From CAZUTO01 sp964623085 (GTDB lineage Bacteria; Pseudomonadota; Gammaproteobacteria; Pseudomonadales; GM7GCV1), in NCBI GenBank assembly GCA_964623085.1, contig CAZUTO010000007.1, positions 1 to 64,000 of the forward strand: a DNA stretch of 64,000 bases, written 5' to 3'. The first letter of the stretch is position 1. Every line of letters starts with the position of its first letter. Below are positions 33,233-43,288 of this stretch, one piece after another. A program made the translations under genes and the position numbers. Under the pieces are notes generated by a model. The model was not told the DNA's origin and searched no databases. It was given only the letters and a program-made list of their open reading frames with translations.

Positions 33233-34330
33233 ATGACGTTCACGTATATGGATCAACAAGACGACTTCGACAAGCTCTGCTCGACATTGAATGGCGAAGA
33301 TCAATTGGCGGTGGATACCGAGTTTGTTCGTCGCACTACCTATTATCCGATACTTGCTTTGCTTCAAATCGCATCCAAGGATGGTATATATCTTATTGAC
33401 CCGCATGGGATAACAGACTGGTCTGGCTTGCTAGATATCTTTCGATCCGATACGCGAATAGTGATGCATTCGTGTAGTGAGGATTTAGAAGTCTTCCGCA
33501 AAACCTTTGACCAGCTGCCCGAGAATCTTTTTGATACTCAAATTGCGGCTGCATATCTGGGCAAGGGTGATTCGCTGGGCTACGCAGCGTTGGTTGCGCT
33601 GATGCGTAATCAAGAAATAGACAAGAGCGAAACACAGTCTGATTGGTCGCAGCGTCCACTAAGCGAAAGCCAGCTGGCCTATGCCGCCGAAGATGTTCGC
33701 TGGTTGCTGGGTATTGCATCAGAATTGTCTGAGGAGCTCGTTCAATGCGGACGGCAGGATTGGGTTACCGAAGAAATCAATGCGCTCAACCGTAAATATG
33801 AATTTGAAGCGAGTCCAGAAGTCTCTTGGTTACGTCTAAAAGGTGTGAATCGCTTGAATGAATCCAGTTGGCCGCTCGCTCAGGCATTGTGTGATTGGCG
33901 AGAGACTACAGCTCGTCGCAAAGACAAACCAAAAAGTTGGATTGCGAAAGATGCAGAGCTGCTAGAAATTATCCAGCGGCAGCCCCAGAACCAAACCGAT
34001 TTATCGAGACTATCTGGTATCTCACCGCCACTGGTTCGTCACCACGGCAGTAAGATTTTGGAGTTTGTTGCTAGTGGCCAGCATCTGCCTGCCCCAAGCC
34101 AGGCACCGGCGCCACAGCTCACGGCGTCTGAACGAAAACTCTTAAAGTCGATGCAATCCGTAGTGTCTGACTACTCCGAAAGTCAGGGCTTGGCGGCGCG
34201 GTTTGTTGCTAATAAACAAGAACTGAGTCAATACATTCTTTTTCATCATGACCGATCTACGATTCGATCATCGCTAGACGAAGGTTGGAGAAAAGAGCAA
34301 CTTGGCGAGCAATTACAGGCGTTGTTATGA
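33233..34330 (+). CDS. rnd: Ribonuclease D
   Basis: 3'-5' exoribonuclease for tRNA 3' maturation. DEDD exonuclease domain: DTEFVRR near 25, HSCSEDLEVF near 81, and YAAEDVRWL near 148 with the tyrosine of the DEDDy subtype. An HRDC domain follows (about 205-285). Length 365. Its stop overlaps the ycgL start by four bases. Confidence 0.94.
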   Translation: MTFTYMDQQDDFDKLCSTLNGEDQLAVDTEFVRRTTYYPILALLQIASKDGIYLIDPHGITDWSGLLDIFRSDTRIVMHSCSEDLEVFRKTFDQLPENLFDTQIAAAYLGKGDSLGYAALVALMRNQEIDKSETQSDWSQRPLSESQLAYAAEDVRWLLGIASELSEELVQCGRQDWVTEEINALNRKYEFEASPEVSWLRLKGVNRLNESSWPLAQALCDWRETTARRKDKPKSWIAKDAELLEIIQRQPQNQTDLSRLSGISPPLVRHHGSKILEFVASGQHLPAPSQAPAPQLTASERKLLKSMQSVVSDYSESQGLAARFVANKQELSQYILFHHDRSTIRSSLDEGWRKEQLGEQLQALL

Positions 34331-34626
34331 GCACCGGTTCAGTGACGATCTGTGCAGTCTATAAGAGTGAAGTGGTTGATCAGATGTATCTATTTGTTGA
34401 TCAACAAGAGGCGTTTGAACGCGTGCCGGAGGAATTCATGAAAAATTTCCCCAATCCAGTATTGGTCACTCAGTTCAAACTGTTTCCAGAACGACAGCTG
34501 GCTCGCGTAGATGCTAAAAAGCTCATTGCGAGTTTAAAAGAGCAGGGCTACTACGTTCAGATGCCTCCTCCAAAAGATGTACAGTTGCAGGCGGTATCAA
34601 AGCAGAATACGCTGCTTTCAAGATAG
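34327..34626 (+). CDS. ycgL: YcgL-domain protein
   Basis: A 99-residue member of the YcgL family, found with rnd in many Gammaproteobacteria; function unknown. Family features are the N-terminal CAVYKS, MYLFVDQQEAFERVPE and a C-terminal GYYVQMPPP. The ATG at 34327 overlaps the rnd stop (ATGA), so the longer frame starting within rnd is not used. Confidence 0.88.
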   Translation: MSTGSVTICAVYKSEVVDQMYLFVDQQEAFERVPEEFMKNFPNPVLVTQFKLFPERQLARVDAKKLIASLKEQGYYVQMPPPKDVQLQAVSKQNTLLSR

Positions 34627-34650
34627 TGGGTGAATGATAGTGGGTAAATA

Positions 34651-35088
34651 GTGCCGAAAAAGCCTTGGTGGGAATCTATTCCGTTAAAAGAGATGAACCA
34701 GGAACAGTGGGAGTTACTCTGTGACGGTTGTGCAAAGTGCTGCCGCATTCAGCTTGAAGATGATCAAGGAGCTAGAGCGACCACGAATGTTGTATGCCGT
34801 TACTTAGACCAAGACAGTTGCCAATGCACTTGCTATGAAGCTAGAACAGAAAAAGTACCACTTTGCCTGAAGTTAACACCGGAAAATCTCGATACGTTAG
34901 ATTGGATGCCCGACACCTGCGCGTATCGATTGATCAATGAAGGCAAGCCATTGCAGTTTTGGCACCCGCTGGTTTCGAAAGAGAGAGATAGCATTCATGA
35001 TTTTGGCCAATCGGTAAGAAGTCGCGTGTTTTCGGAGTTAGAAGTTGACGAAGATGCGCTTGAATCGCATATTATTCAATGGCATTAA
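34651..35088 (+). CDS. ycgN: YcgN-family cysteine cluster protein (UPF0260)
   Basis: A 145-residue protein with the zinc- or iron-chelating motif CDGCAKCCR near 24-32 and further cysteines (CRYL, CQCTCYEAR, LCLKL). It starts at GTG, 24 bases after ycgL. The ycgL-ycgN neighbourhood is conserved, but the role is unknown. Confidence 0.87.
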   Translation: MPKKPWWESIPLKEMNQEQWELLCDGCAKCCRIQLEDDQGARATTNVVCRYLDQDSCQCTCYEARTEKVPLCLKLTPENLDTLDWMPDTCAYRLINEGKPLQFWHPLVSKERDSIHDFGQSVRSRVFSELEVDEDALESHIIQWH

Positions 35089-35190
35089 TGGTTCACCCGT
35101 AGTCGATAATCGTTTGATGTTGAATTTTCGCTTGTTCCGTTAGAATGCGTCTACTAGAAACCTCGCTCAAGATTTTTGGGAGTTAGTGTA

Positions 35191-35535
35191 TTGTCGCCAA
35201 CAGTCTATGTTCTTCTATGGGTTTGCTATTTGCTGGCCGGAGTATTGTTGCTTTGGATAGTGAAAAAACTAACCGATTGGCCACGTGCTCGTTGGTTAAG
35301 CTGGATTCTTAGGTTGATCGCCTTTGTGGTCATTTTTACACCCGCAAAGTTGTATCAGCAGCCTGAATTCTTAGTTCCCGCAAGTATGGCATTGGCGATG
35401 GACAGCGTTCTGGGGCGCGAAGAAGCGATTTCTTCAGTGGTAAGCAATCTTTTGGTGTCCGCAGTTGCATGCGCGCTGATACTTGTTATCTGCGCAGTCA
35501 TTTCAAAAATAGTGCATTCTCGTAAAGGCAAATGA
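35191..35535 (+). CDS. Small inner-membrane protein of unknown function
   Basis: I do not recognise a family. The 114-residue protein has three or four hydrophobic segments (YVLLWVCYLLAGVLLLWI, RLIAFVVIFT, a long C-terminal helix). TTG at 35191 is chosen because GGGAG lies eight bases ahead; a TTG five codons upstream is in the same frame. Its stop overlaps the acyl-CoA ligase start (ATGA), so the two are coupled and may act together at the membrane. Confidence 0.65.
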   Translation: MSPTVYVLLWVCYLLAGVLLLWIVKKLTDWPRARWLSWILRLIAFVVIFTPAKLYQQPEFLVPASMALAMDSVLGREEAISSVVSNLLVSAVACALILVICAVISKIVHSRKGK

Positions 35536-37280
35536 GCGATAGACTTAGCAACATATATTCTAAATTTAGAAGCTTTAGAAAGATGACAACAGAAAACGAT
35601 CAAGTAAGTGAAGCGTTGAATCGGGCTCGTGAACGATTTGGGATGCCCAATGAATTGCCTGATTCAGACATTCGGACGTTTTCCGATCTCTTTGCCAAAG
35701 CGCGTGATCGATTTTCGGACAAGCCGGCCTACCAGAGCCTTGGTGTCACACTCACTTTTGCTGATATCGATCAGCTATCAGATAGCTTTGCCATCTACCT
35801 TCAGAGTCTACCGTTTCTAGAGCAGGGCGATCGTATTGCGGTGCAGTTACCCAACACTTTGCAATACCCGGTTGCGGCAATGGGTATTCTCAAAGCGGGA
35901 ATGGTATTAGTAAATACAAACCCTCTGTATACCTCACATGAGTTAAAGCATCAGCTCAACGACTCGGGTACTAAGTTGATCGTCGTACTAGAAAACTTCG
36001 CCAAAGAGCTTGAAGAGGTCGTTGATGAAACACCATTGAAAGCAGTGATGTTGACGCAGGTAGGAGATTTGTTTCCAACCGTTAAAAGATGGGGTGTCAA
36101 TTTCGCCCTGAAATACGTCATGCGGAAAGTGCCAAAATTGAATTTTACTAATTCAGTTCGGTTTTTAGATGCGTTTCAAAATCCAAACAATACCGCTCTC
36201 GTTCCAGTCGAGGTCGCGCCTGGCGATATCGCTGTACTGCAATATACGGGAGGCACCACAGGCGTGGCCAAGGGTGTCATGCTTACCCATCAAAACCTGA
36301 TGGATTGCATGCGTCAGGTCGCCTATGTTTATTCGCTGGCCAATTGGAAAGAAGGCGAGTCATGTATGGTGACACCGCTGCCGCTCTATCACATCTATGC
36401 GTTCAGTATTTCTTTTACTCACGCGCTCAACAATGGGCATCTAAATGTGCTGGTGATTGATCCAAGAAATATCAAAGCATTTGTCAAAACCCTTCGCAAA
36501 ACGCCATTTGATGGCCTCATTGGCCTTAATACGTTGTTTAGTCATCTGATGGACAATGCAGATTTTAGAAACCTAGATTTTAGCCGAATGAAGTTAGTGC
36601 TTAGTGGCGGCATGGCGCTGTCGAAAAGCATTGCAGATAGATGGCGCGAGATTACGGGAAGCGAAATATGTGAAGGCTATGGTTTGACCGAAAGCTCCGG
36701 CATTCTATGTGTGAACAGCCCTAAGGATGTGCAGCTAGGCACAGTGGGTACGTCTTTTTCCGGTAACAGCATCAAGATCGTCGACGACAAAGGCAACCTA
36801 CTCGCCTGCGGTGAATCGGGAGAGCTGTATTTTAAAGGTCCTTCACAGATGAAAGGTTATTGGGGTAGAGAAGACGCCACTCAGAAATTACTGGATAAAG
36901 ATGGCTACATGGCAACCGGCGACATTGCCGTAATGAGTCCTGAAGGCATGCTGAGTATTGTCGATCGGGCAAAGGACATGATTATTGTTTCGGGCTTTAA
37001 CGTCTACCCGAATCAGATTGAAGACGTGGTTCTCGGGCACCCAGATATACAGGAATGTGCTGCGGTGGCGGGTAAAACCGACGAAGGTGAATATGTTCGG
37101 TTGTTTGCCGTTTCCTTGAATCCAGAGCTAACAGAAAAAGCACTGCGTGATTATTGTCGCGAGTACCTGACGGGCTACAAGGTGCCTAAGAAAGTCATTT
37201 TTGTCGATGACCTACCGAAATCAAATGTAGGGAAGATATTGCGTCGAGAACTCCGAGATCAATACCCGGAGGAGGCTTAG
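35532..37280 (+). CDS. fadD: Long-chain fatty-acid-CoA ligase
   Basis: Activates fatty acids to acyl-CoA with ATP. Adenylate-forming enzyme of 582 residues: P-loop YTGGTTGVAKGVMLTH near 237, GYGLTESSG near 381, GDIAVM near 459 and the hinge and catalytic lysine near the C-terminus (SNVGKILRREL). A 38-residue charged N-terminal extension precedes the core. It closely resembles FadD, though long-chain specificity is inferred. Confidence 0.85.
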   Translation: MSDRLSNIYSKFRSFRKMTTENDQVSEALNRARERFGMPNELPDSDIRTFSDLFAKARDRFSDKPAYQSLGVTLTFADIDQLSDSFAIYLQSLPFLEQGDRIAVQLPNTLQYPVAAMGILKAGMVLVNTNPLYTSHELKHQLNDSGTKLIVVLENFAKELEEVVDETPLKAVMLTQVGDLFPTVKRWGVNFALKYVMRKVPKLNFTNSVRFLDAFQNPNNTALVPVEVAPGDIAVLQYTGGTTGVAKGVMLTHQNLMDCMRQVAYVYSLANWKEGESCMVTPLPLYHIYAFSISFTHALNNGHLNVLVIDPRNIKAFVKTLRKTPFDGLIGLNTLFSHLMDNADFRNLDFSRMKLVLSGGMALSKSIADRWREITGSEICEGYGLTESSGILCVNSPKDVQLGTVGTSFSGNSIKIVDDKGNLLACGESGELYFKGPSQMKGYWGREDATQKLLDKDGYMATGDIAVMSPEGMLSIVDRAKDMIIVSGFNVYPNQIEDVVLGHPDIQECAAVAGKTDEGEYVRLFAVSLNPELTEKALRDYCREYLTGYKVPKKVIFVDDLPKSNVGKILRRELRDQYPEEA

Positions 37281-37345
37281 CTTTTTCGCTAGCGTATTAG
37301 TGCTTCAAGTTAAGCCTGCGCGTTTTGCGGTAATTTGTAGCAGTC

Positions 37346-40300
37346 ATGTCTGATGTGGTTCCTAACCTGATTGAAAAACTGCCTCTTTGTGCGAGCAAAG
37401 ATCACTTTCGGTTGTCTCGTGATCTAGCCAAGGTGAAATCACGTTTGGCTGCGAAGAAGCCCGTTGAAAAGGAACTCAGCAAACTTCAAACAGCACTAGA
37501 CGCTTCCGTTGCTTGGGTTCAGAAACGCACATCGAGTATTCCACAGATTAATTTTCCTGCTGACTTGCCGGTTTCGGAACGAGCTGGGGAGATTCGTGAA
37601 TTGCTAGAAAACAATCAGGTGTTGATTGTTGCTGGCGAGACCGGCTCGGGCAAAACGACTCAGATACCAAAAATTTGCCTAAGTTTAGGTATCGGTTCAA
37701 AAGGTCTTATTGGCCATACGCAGCCGCGCAGAGTCGCCGCTCGATCCGTAGCATCTCGAATTGCATCCGAGTTGGGCACAAGCTTGGGTTCGCTGGTGGG
37801 GTTTCAGGTTCGGTTCACGGATAAGAGTTCACCAAATAGTCTGATCAAATTGATGACAGATGGGATTCTGCTTTCTGAGATTCAACGTGACCGCTATCTG
37901 AATAACTACGAATGTATCATTATCGATGAGGCGCACGAGCGTAGCCTGAATATCGATTTTCTGCTCGGTTACCTTAAAGAGTTGTTGCCTCGCCGGCCTG
38001 ATTTAAAGCTCATTGTGACCTCTGCCACCATCGATGTTGAACGATTTTCGTCTCATTTTGATGGTGCGCCGGTGATCGAGGTCAGTGGCCGAACCTTTCC
38101 TGTTGAGCTGCAATATTCTCCGGTTGAGGAAGGTTTTGATAGCCTAACTGAAGCAGTGGTAAGCCATGTTGGCGACATTCTTGCAAGCAAGCCGATATCA
38201 CCCAATGCACCGGATATTCTGGCGTTCTTCTCCGGTGAGAGGGAGATACGTGATGCGGCTGCCGCATTGCGCCGTGCGGAGTTTCGTAACCTTGAGGTTC
38301 TGCCGCTCTATTCACGCTTGAATAATAAGGACCAGGATCGCATTTTTACAAAAGGGCGAGGTCGCCGGATTGTGCTGGCAACCAATGTTGCTGAAACATC
38401 GTTGACCGTTCCAGGTATTGGCTACGTGATTGATACTGGCTTGGCACGCGTTAGCCGCTACAGCGTGCGCACCAAGGTGCAGCGATTGCCCATTGAGCCC
38501 ATTTCACAAGCCAGCGCTCGGCAGCGAGCGGGGCGCTGCGGTCGAATCGCGAGTGGACTATGCATACGGCTTTATTCCGAACAGGATTTTCTAGGCCGTC
38601 CAGAATTTACCCCACCCGAGGTACTAAGAACCAATCTTGCTTCCGTGATCTTGCAGATGCTTCATCTCAAACTAGGAGATATCGGCGATTTTCCCTTTGT
38701 TGAACCACCGCAAGAGAAGCAGATTCGAGATGGGTTTCAGTTGCTTGAAGAGCTCTCATTCTTAGACCCAGATGGCCAGATTACCAAAATTGGCAAGGAT
38801 ATCTTTGGGATTCCCATTGAGCCTAGGTTCGCGCGCATGCTTTGGCAAGGTAAACAAGATGGCTGCCTTGCAGATATCATCACCTTGGTCAGTTATATGT
38901 CGGTGCGCGACCCGCGCGATAGGCCCAGTGACAAACAGCAACAAGCCGATGAGAAGCACCGCCAGTTTGCTGATAAAGAATCCGATTTTGTTGCGATATT
39001 AAATCTCTGGGAAGCCTACGAGCAACAGCGCCAAGCGTTAAGCAATCGAGACTTAGATCGCTGGTGTAAAACGAATTTTCTCTCGCCTATGCGCCTGCGC
39101 GAATGGCGCGATATCCATCGGCAAATATCGTTGGTAGTGAAAGATCGGAACTGGAAACTCAATAAGGATGCCGGTTCTCATAAGGCTGTTCATCGTGCGC
39201 TTTTGAGTGGGCTGTTAACGCACGTTGGTATTCAGGAAGAGGACAAGATGTTTCTCGGTGTAAGAAACCGACGTTTTCGAATTTTCCCCGGTTCGTTCCT
39301 CGCGAAAAAACCGCCGAAATGGATTATTGCAGCACAGCTACTCGAAACCAGCCAGCTATTCGCCCATCAGGTAGCCAAGATAGACCCAGAGTGGCTGGTC
39401 TCATTGGCTAAGCACCTGTTACAGACTGACTACTATGAGCCTCACTATGATTCCGGTCGTGGCGAAATTATGGCGCGACAGCGTTTTAGTCTTTACGGGC
39501 TTGTTGTCAGTGATAACAAAAAGGTCAGTTATAAATCAATAGAGCCAGCAATATGCCGAGATATGTTTATTCGGGAGTGTTTAGTAGGTTGGAAGTATCG
39601 GTCGAAAGCCGCGTTTTATCAGCACAATAAGGCTATCGCAGAAGAGCTAGAAGACATGGAAGACCGGACGCGAAGCCGTGACTTCCAGTTTGACGACGAT
39701 CAGCTGTACGAGTTTTATTCAGAGCGTCTTCCTGTTTCGGTTGTTGATATGACTAGCTTTGAGCAGTGGCGGGTCGAGCGTGAAAAGTCAGAGCCACAGT
39801 TGTTGTTTTTGGATAAAGAGACGTTTGTTGATCAGTCAAAAGGCGAGCGGTTAGAAGCGTTTCCGAGCTCTCTGGAGTGGGATGGTTTGTCGTTCGAATT
39901 GAGTTATCGGTTTGAGCCGGGACACTCTGGGGATGGCGTCACCATTTGTGTGCCTATTGGTGTTTTGCATCAGGTTCCAGAGCATCTTACCGAATGGCTA
40001 GTGCCAGGTATGCTTGCGGACAAGCTCGTTTGTATGTTGAAAGCCTTGCCAAAGAGTATCCGCAGGCAGCTAGTGCCAATTCCGGCTTATGTCGAGAAAA
40101 TGCTACCGCTGCTGAAAGCAGAAAACACGCCGCTGGGTGATGCTGTTGCGTTACAGCTTAAACGGCTTACAGGTGTAGATGTTCCATCGGATACGTTTCG
40201 TGGTATGGATATCGAGTCCTTCTACATGATGAATTATCGGCTACAGGACGACGCCGGAAAAGTGATCGCAGAAGGACGAAGTCTATCTGAGTTAAAAAGT

Positions 40301-41254
40301 GAGTATCGAAGTAAGGCAGATGAAGCCGTCACCGAAGTGAGAAGAGACACGCAAGAGTTTGCCGATGATCAGAGTTGGTCATTTGGCGATTTGCCCGAAA
40401 GTGTCGATATAAAACGTGGTGAAACGCAAGTTCGACTTTGGCCAGGCTTGGTAGATAAGAAGACGGCAGTCGGGTATCAGTTGTTTAATGATGCAGCTTT
40501 GGCGAGCTATATGCACGGCAATGCCATTCAGCGCCTGCTGTTGTTGAGTTGTTCAGAGGCGAGTAAGTATCTTAGAAAAGAGCTATTTCGGGCCAACGAT
40601 TTGGCCATATTGACGCTTGGCGCCGAATCTAAAGACGCACTTTGCGATGATTTGATTATGTCGGTTTGTCGCGATCTTGTCGGTGAGTTTTCAGACAAAA
40701 ATGCTGTGCCTCGAAATCAATCAGCGTTTGAGAGTTTGGTAAGTGAAGCAAAGCCGCGTCTTGTCGCCATGGCCATGGAAAGAGAGCAACGTTGCTTGAA
40801 GCTAGTGCCATTATTGCGAGCGTTAAGAAATAGTCTCAATGAACTTGGCTCTGCTGAGCATGCTGCGATTAAAGATATGACGTCTCAAATTGAGCGCCTT
40901 ATTAGCCCAGGCTTTTTGAAGCGAGCAGATCTGCAGGTATTGTCGGATATCGAAAGATACTTTCGAGGTATAGCAAAGCGAATTGAAAAGCTTCAAGGCC
41001 AGCTAGGCCGCGATGCGCAGCATATAGAAACGGTGCAGGAGTATGAGCGAATACTTCTCGATTTGCAGATAGAAATAGCGCCAGAATGGCAAGCCCAAAT
41101 CCCCGAAATTGAGGATTTTCGATGGTTGCTAGAGGAGTTTCGTGTGTCCTTATTTTCGCAGCCGCTGAAAACTCGGAGGCCGGTATCAGAAAAAAGGTTA
41201 CAGAAATTTGTGGATACTATTGAAACTCGCAGAAATGCTTTACATCTGATTTAA
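37346..41254 (+). CDS. hrpA: ATP-dependent RNA helicase HrpA
   Basis: Large DEAH-box RNA helicase, 1302 residues, matching E. coli HrpA (about 1300), which rescues stalled ribosomes and helps mRNA processing. Motif I GETGSGKTT near 98, DEAH near 194, SAT near 227, and motif VI QRAGRCGR near 392. Ratchet and OB-fold regions follow, then the long HrpA-specific DUF3418 C-terminal region. No frameshift or truncation. Confidence 0.95.
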   Translation: MSDVVPNLIEKLPLCASKDHFRLSRDLAKVKSRLAAKKPVEKELSKLQTALDASVAWVQKRTSSIPQINFPADLPVSERAGEIRELLENNQVLIVAGETGSGKTTQIPKICLSLGIGSKGLIGHTQPRRVAARSVASRIASELGTSLGSLVGFQVRFTDKSSPNSLIKLMTDGILLSEIQRDRYLNNYECIIIDEAHERSLNIDFLLGYLKELLPRRPDLKLIVTSATIDVERFSSHFDGAPVIEVSGRTFPVELQYSPVEEGFDSLTEAVVSHVGDILASKPISPNAPDILAFFSGEREIRDAAAALRRAEFRNLEVLPLYSRLNNKDQDRIFTKGRGRRIVLATNVAETSLTVPGIGYVIDTGLARVSRYSVRTKVQRLPIEPISQASARQRAGRCGRIASGLCIRLYSEQDFLGRPEFTPPEVLRTNLASVILQMLHLKLGDIGDFPFVEPPQEKQIRDGFQLLEELSFLDPDGQITKIGKDIFGIPIEPRFARMLWQGKQDGCLADIITLVSYMSVRDPRDRPSDKQQQADEKHRQFADKESDFVAILNLWEAYEQQRQALSNRDLDRWCKTNFLSPMRLREWRDIHRQISLVVKDRNWKLNKDAGSHKAVHRALLSGLLTHVGIQEEDKMFLGVRNRRFRIFPGSFLAKKPPKWIIAAQLLETSQLFAHQVAKIDPEWLVSLAKHLLQTDYYEPHYDSGRGEIMARQRFSLYGLVVSDNKKVSYKSIEPAICRDMFIRECLVGWKYRSKAAFYQHNKAIAEELEDMEDRTRSRDFQFDDDQLYEFYSERLPVSVVDMTSFEQWRVEREKSEPQLLFLDKETFVDQSKGERLEAFPSSLEWDGLSFELSYRFEPGHSGDGVTICVPIGVLHQVPEHLTEWLVPGMLADKLVCMLKALPKSIRRQLVPIPAYVEKMLPLLKAENTPLGDAVALQLKRLTGVDVPSDTFRGMDIESFYMMNYRLQDDAGKVIAEGRSLSELKSEYRSKADEAVTEVRRDTQEFADDQSWSFGDLPESVDIKRGETQVRLWPGLVDKKTAVGYQLFNDAALASYMHGNAIQRLLLLSCSEASKYLRKELFRANDLAILTLGAESKDALCDDLIMSVCRDLVGEFSDKNAVPRNQSAFESLVSEAKPRLVAMAMEREQRCLKLVPLLRALRNSLNELGSAEHAAIKDMTSQIERLISPGFLKRADLQVLSDIERYFRGIAKRIEKLQGQLGRDAQHIETVQEYERILLDLQIEIAPEWQAQIPEIEDFRWLLEEFRVSLFSQPLKTRRPVSEKRLQKFVDTIETRRNALHLI

Positions 41255-41353
41255 AAGGAGAATAATTCGCGAACTTTGGTATGGAAATGAGTTGTATTTT
41301 TTAAATAGAGCAGGCTAAACGGCTTGTTGACCCTTAAGGAACTATGATCAGTT

Positions 41354-42085
41354 ATGAAATCTAGAATCGGCGTGTTAAAAACTTTGGGTCTAAGCCTCGT
41401 GCTGCTGTTGCTTCACTCATGCGCCACTGTTGAGCCTGGACAAGAGCCCAACCCTGATCCTTGGGAGGCATGGAACCGACCTGTTACGAGCTTTAATCTT
41501 GCACTAGATAAAGCGATATTGCGGCCCCTAGCAGTTGGATATCGCTGGATAACGCCTCAGTTTGGCGAAGATGCCATTGGTCGTATCTTTAGCAATGTTG
41601 GTGAAATCAGTAACCTATTTAATAACCTGCTTCAGGGTGAGCCACTGGAAGCGGGGAACTCAACTGGCCGATTTTTGGTGAATTCAACGCTTGGATTGGG
41701 CGGCATATTCGATGTGGCCAATACTCTGGGGCTAAAGAAACAAGATCCAGAAGATTTTGGACAAACACTTGGTGTTTGGGGTGTCGAGTCAGGCCCGTAT
41801 CTTGTACTTCCTTTTTTGGGACCGTCAACGCTAAGAGATGGGCCTTCGCGTGTTGTGGACTGGTTTCTCGATCCAGTAAATTATATAGATGAGAACTCTA
41901 TTAGGTTTCCTATAAACGGGGTGGAACTAATAGACTTAAGATCATCGTTGATTGAAAACGAAGGATTGATTTCGGGCGATGTTTACCTTTTTATCAGGGA
42001 TGCATATCTTCAGCGCCGCGAGTTTTTGATCGATGATGGCGAATTGACAGAAAGCGGCTTTGACGATTTTCTAGACGATTTCTAG
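41354..42085 (+). CDS. mlaA: MlaA (VacJ) outer-membrane lipoprotein
   Basis: Removes misplaced phospholipids from the outer leaflet with the MlaFEDBC system. Lipoprotein signal with lipobox LLHSC near 22-26, then the MlaA core: DPWEAWNRPVTSFN near 38-51, GRFLVNSTLGLGG near 104, DFGQTLGVWG near 136 and GPYLVLPFLGPS near 149. Length 243. It is followed by rssB with a one-base overlap (TAGTG), an order I recall from Pseudomonas. Confidence 0.94.
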   Translation: MKSRIGVLKTLGLSLVLLLLHSCATVEPGQEPNPDPWEAWNRPVTSFNLALDKAILRPLAVGYRWITPQFGEDAIGRIFSNVGEISNLFNNLLQGEPLEAGNSTGRFLVNSTLGLGGIFDVANTLGLKKQDPEDFGQTLGVWGVESGPYLVLPFLGPSTLRDGPSRVVDWFLDPVNYIDENSIRFPINGVELIDLRSSLIENEGLISGDVYLFIRDAYLQRREFLIDDGELTESGFDDFLDDF

Positions 42086-43287
42086 TGAGCGACCACCGTG
42101 TTTTCGCTATCGATGCTGATCCAAATGTACGCCGTTGGGTAGCGAGGCATTTAGGTGGGCGTGGGCACGTCGTTGTTAATTACCAGGATCTAGAAGAGCT
42201 TGAAAATGCCAATGAAAGCATGGGGCCTGACATAGTCGTTGTCGACGTAGATTGCGCGGATGATGCCCAGAAACTGGTGGAGAAGCTCTTCCCCAAAAAG
42301 ACACAAATTCAGTATATTCAGCTTGTTCGGAATCATACCGTCGATGAAGCTGTTTTGGCTTTCAATAAATCCAATAGAGACTGTCTCCCTGTACCATTTA
42401 GCGAACGAACATTGGTTTTAGCTATTCAGCGAGCAGGGGAGCGTCGTCAACTTATCGCCAATAATTTACGCACGCTTCGTCGTTTGAAAAAGTCCATGGA
42501 AGAGGCAGAAACACGGCTGAGTATTCTTAGAGCAGATCAAATTGCTGGTCGGCAAATGCAGCAAAACCTGCTGCCTCGCTCCCCAGTCATTCGGCCGCCT
42601 TATTATGTAGGACGAAAGATACTGCCGTCGCTCTATTTGTCGGGCGATTTTGTTAACTATATGCCGGCGATCGATCAGTACTTTTTGTTCTATTTGCTTG
42701 ATGTTTCCGGCCATGGAGCGTCGTCTGCGTTTGTCACCGTGATCGTGCGGCAACTCATGCGGCGCGTTGTTCGCAATCATGAAGAGACGAACCAGGAAGC
42801 ATTTAGGTTGGCACCTGATGCCTTTCTGGAGCGGATAAACGCCGTTTTGTTAGACAACGAATTTGACAAGCACTTAACCATGTTTGCTGGTGAGTTGGAC
42901 TTTGAGAAAAATATACTCAGGTATTCTGTTGGCGCACAGTTACCTATGCCTATACTTATTGAAGATGGAAAAGCGAGATTTATAGAAGGTAAGGGCAAGC
43001 CGGTAGGTTTGTTTCCGGATGCTAACTGGGATGTAGAATATATAGAGCTTCCAGACAAATTCATTCTGATCGCATTTTCTGATGGTATTTTGGAAGTCTT
43101 GCCGCAAGAGACATTGGCGGATCAAGAGCAATTTTTGCTAGATAAGCTCAAGAACGTGGACCCAGATGTTGATGCAGTATTGCCTGCTCTGGGTGTGGAA
43201 GAAACAGAAGGTTTACCTGATGATATCGCTGTTTTTATGGTGGCACGTGGCTACCATACGGAGAGCGCTAGTCGTAGTGAGGGTTAA
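42085..43287 (+). CDS. rssB: RssB-like response regulator with PP2C phosphatase output
   Basis: A 400-residue protein: N-terminal receiver domain (about 1-115), helical linker and a SpoIIE/PP2C-type phosphatase domain (about 180-390). The receiver has Asp10, Asp12 and phospho-acceptor Asp54, but the conserved Thr and Lys are Val81 and Val103 (LPVPFS), so it may signal unusually. The PP2C metal residues are intact (LSGDF, DVSGHG, FSDGILEV, DDIAVF), unlike E. coli RssB, whose phosphatase fold is dead. It starts at GTG overlapping the mlaA stop and is followed by its probable STAS substrate. The order mlaA-rssB-rssC-tal fits Pseudomonas RssB. Confidence 0.82.
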   Translation: MSDHRVFAIDADPNVRRWVARHLGGRGHVVVNYQDLEELENANESMGPDIVVVDVDCADDAQKLVEKLFPKKTQIQYIQLVRNHTVDEAVLAFNKSNRDCLPVPFSERTLVLAIQRAGERRQLIANNLRTLRRLKKSMEEAETRLSILRADQIAGRQMQQNLLPRSPVIRPPYYVGRKILPSLYLSGDFVNYMPAIDQYFLFYLLDVSGHGASSAFVTVIVRQLMRRVVRNHEETNQEAFRLAPDAFLERINAVLLDNEFDKHLTMFAGELDFEKNILRYSVGAQLPMPILIEDGKARFIEGKGKPVGLFPDANWDVEYIELPDKFILIAFSDGILEVLPQETLADQEQFLLDKLKNVDPDVDAVLPALGVEETEGLPDDIAVFMVARGYHTESASRSEG

Positions 43288-43288
43288 G

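Noticed and set aside
41344..41364. Six-codon leader peptide overlapping the mlaA start
   Set aside because: The ATG is only three bases from AAGGA and the peptide MISYEI has no regulatory hallmark; probably chance.
43166..43288. N-terminal extension of rssC
   Set aside because: It is the out-of-frame 3' end of rssB; the STAS domain begins at the ATG at 43289 behind a ribosome binding site.
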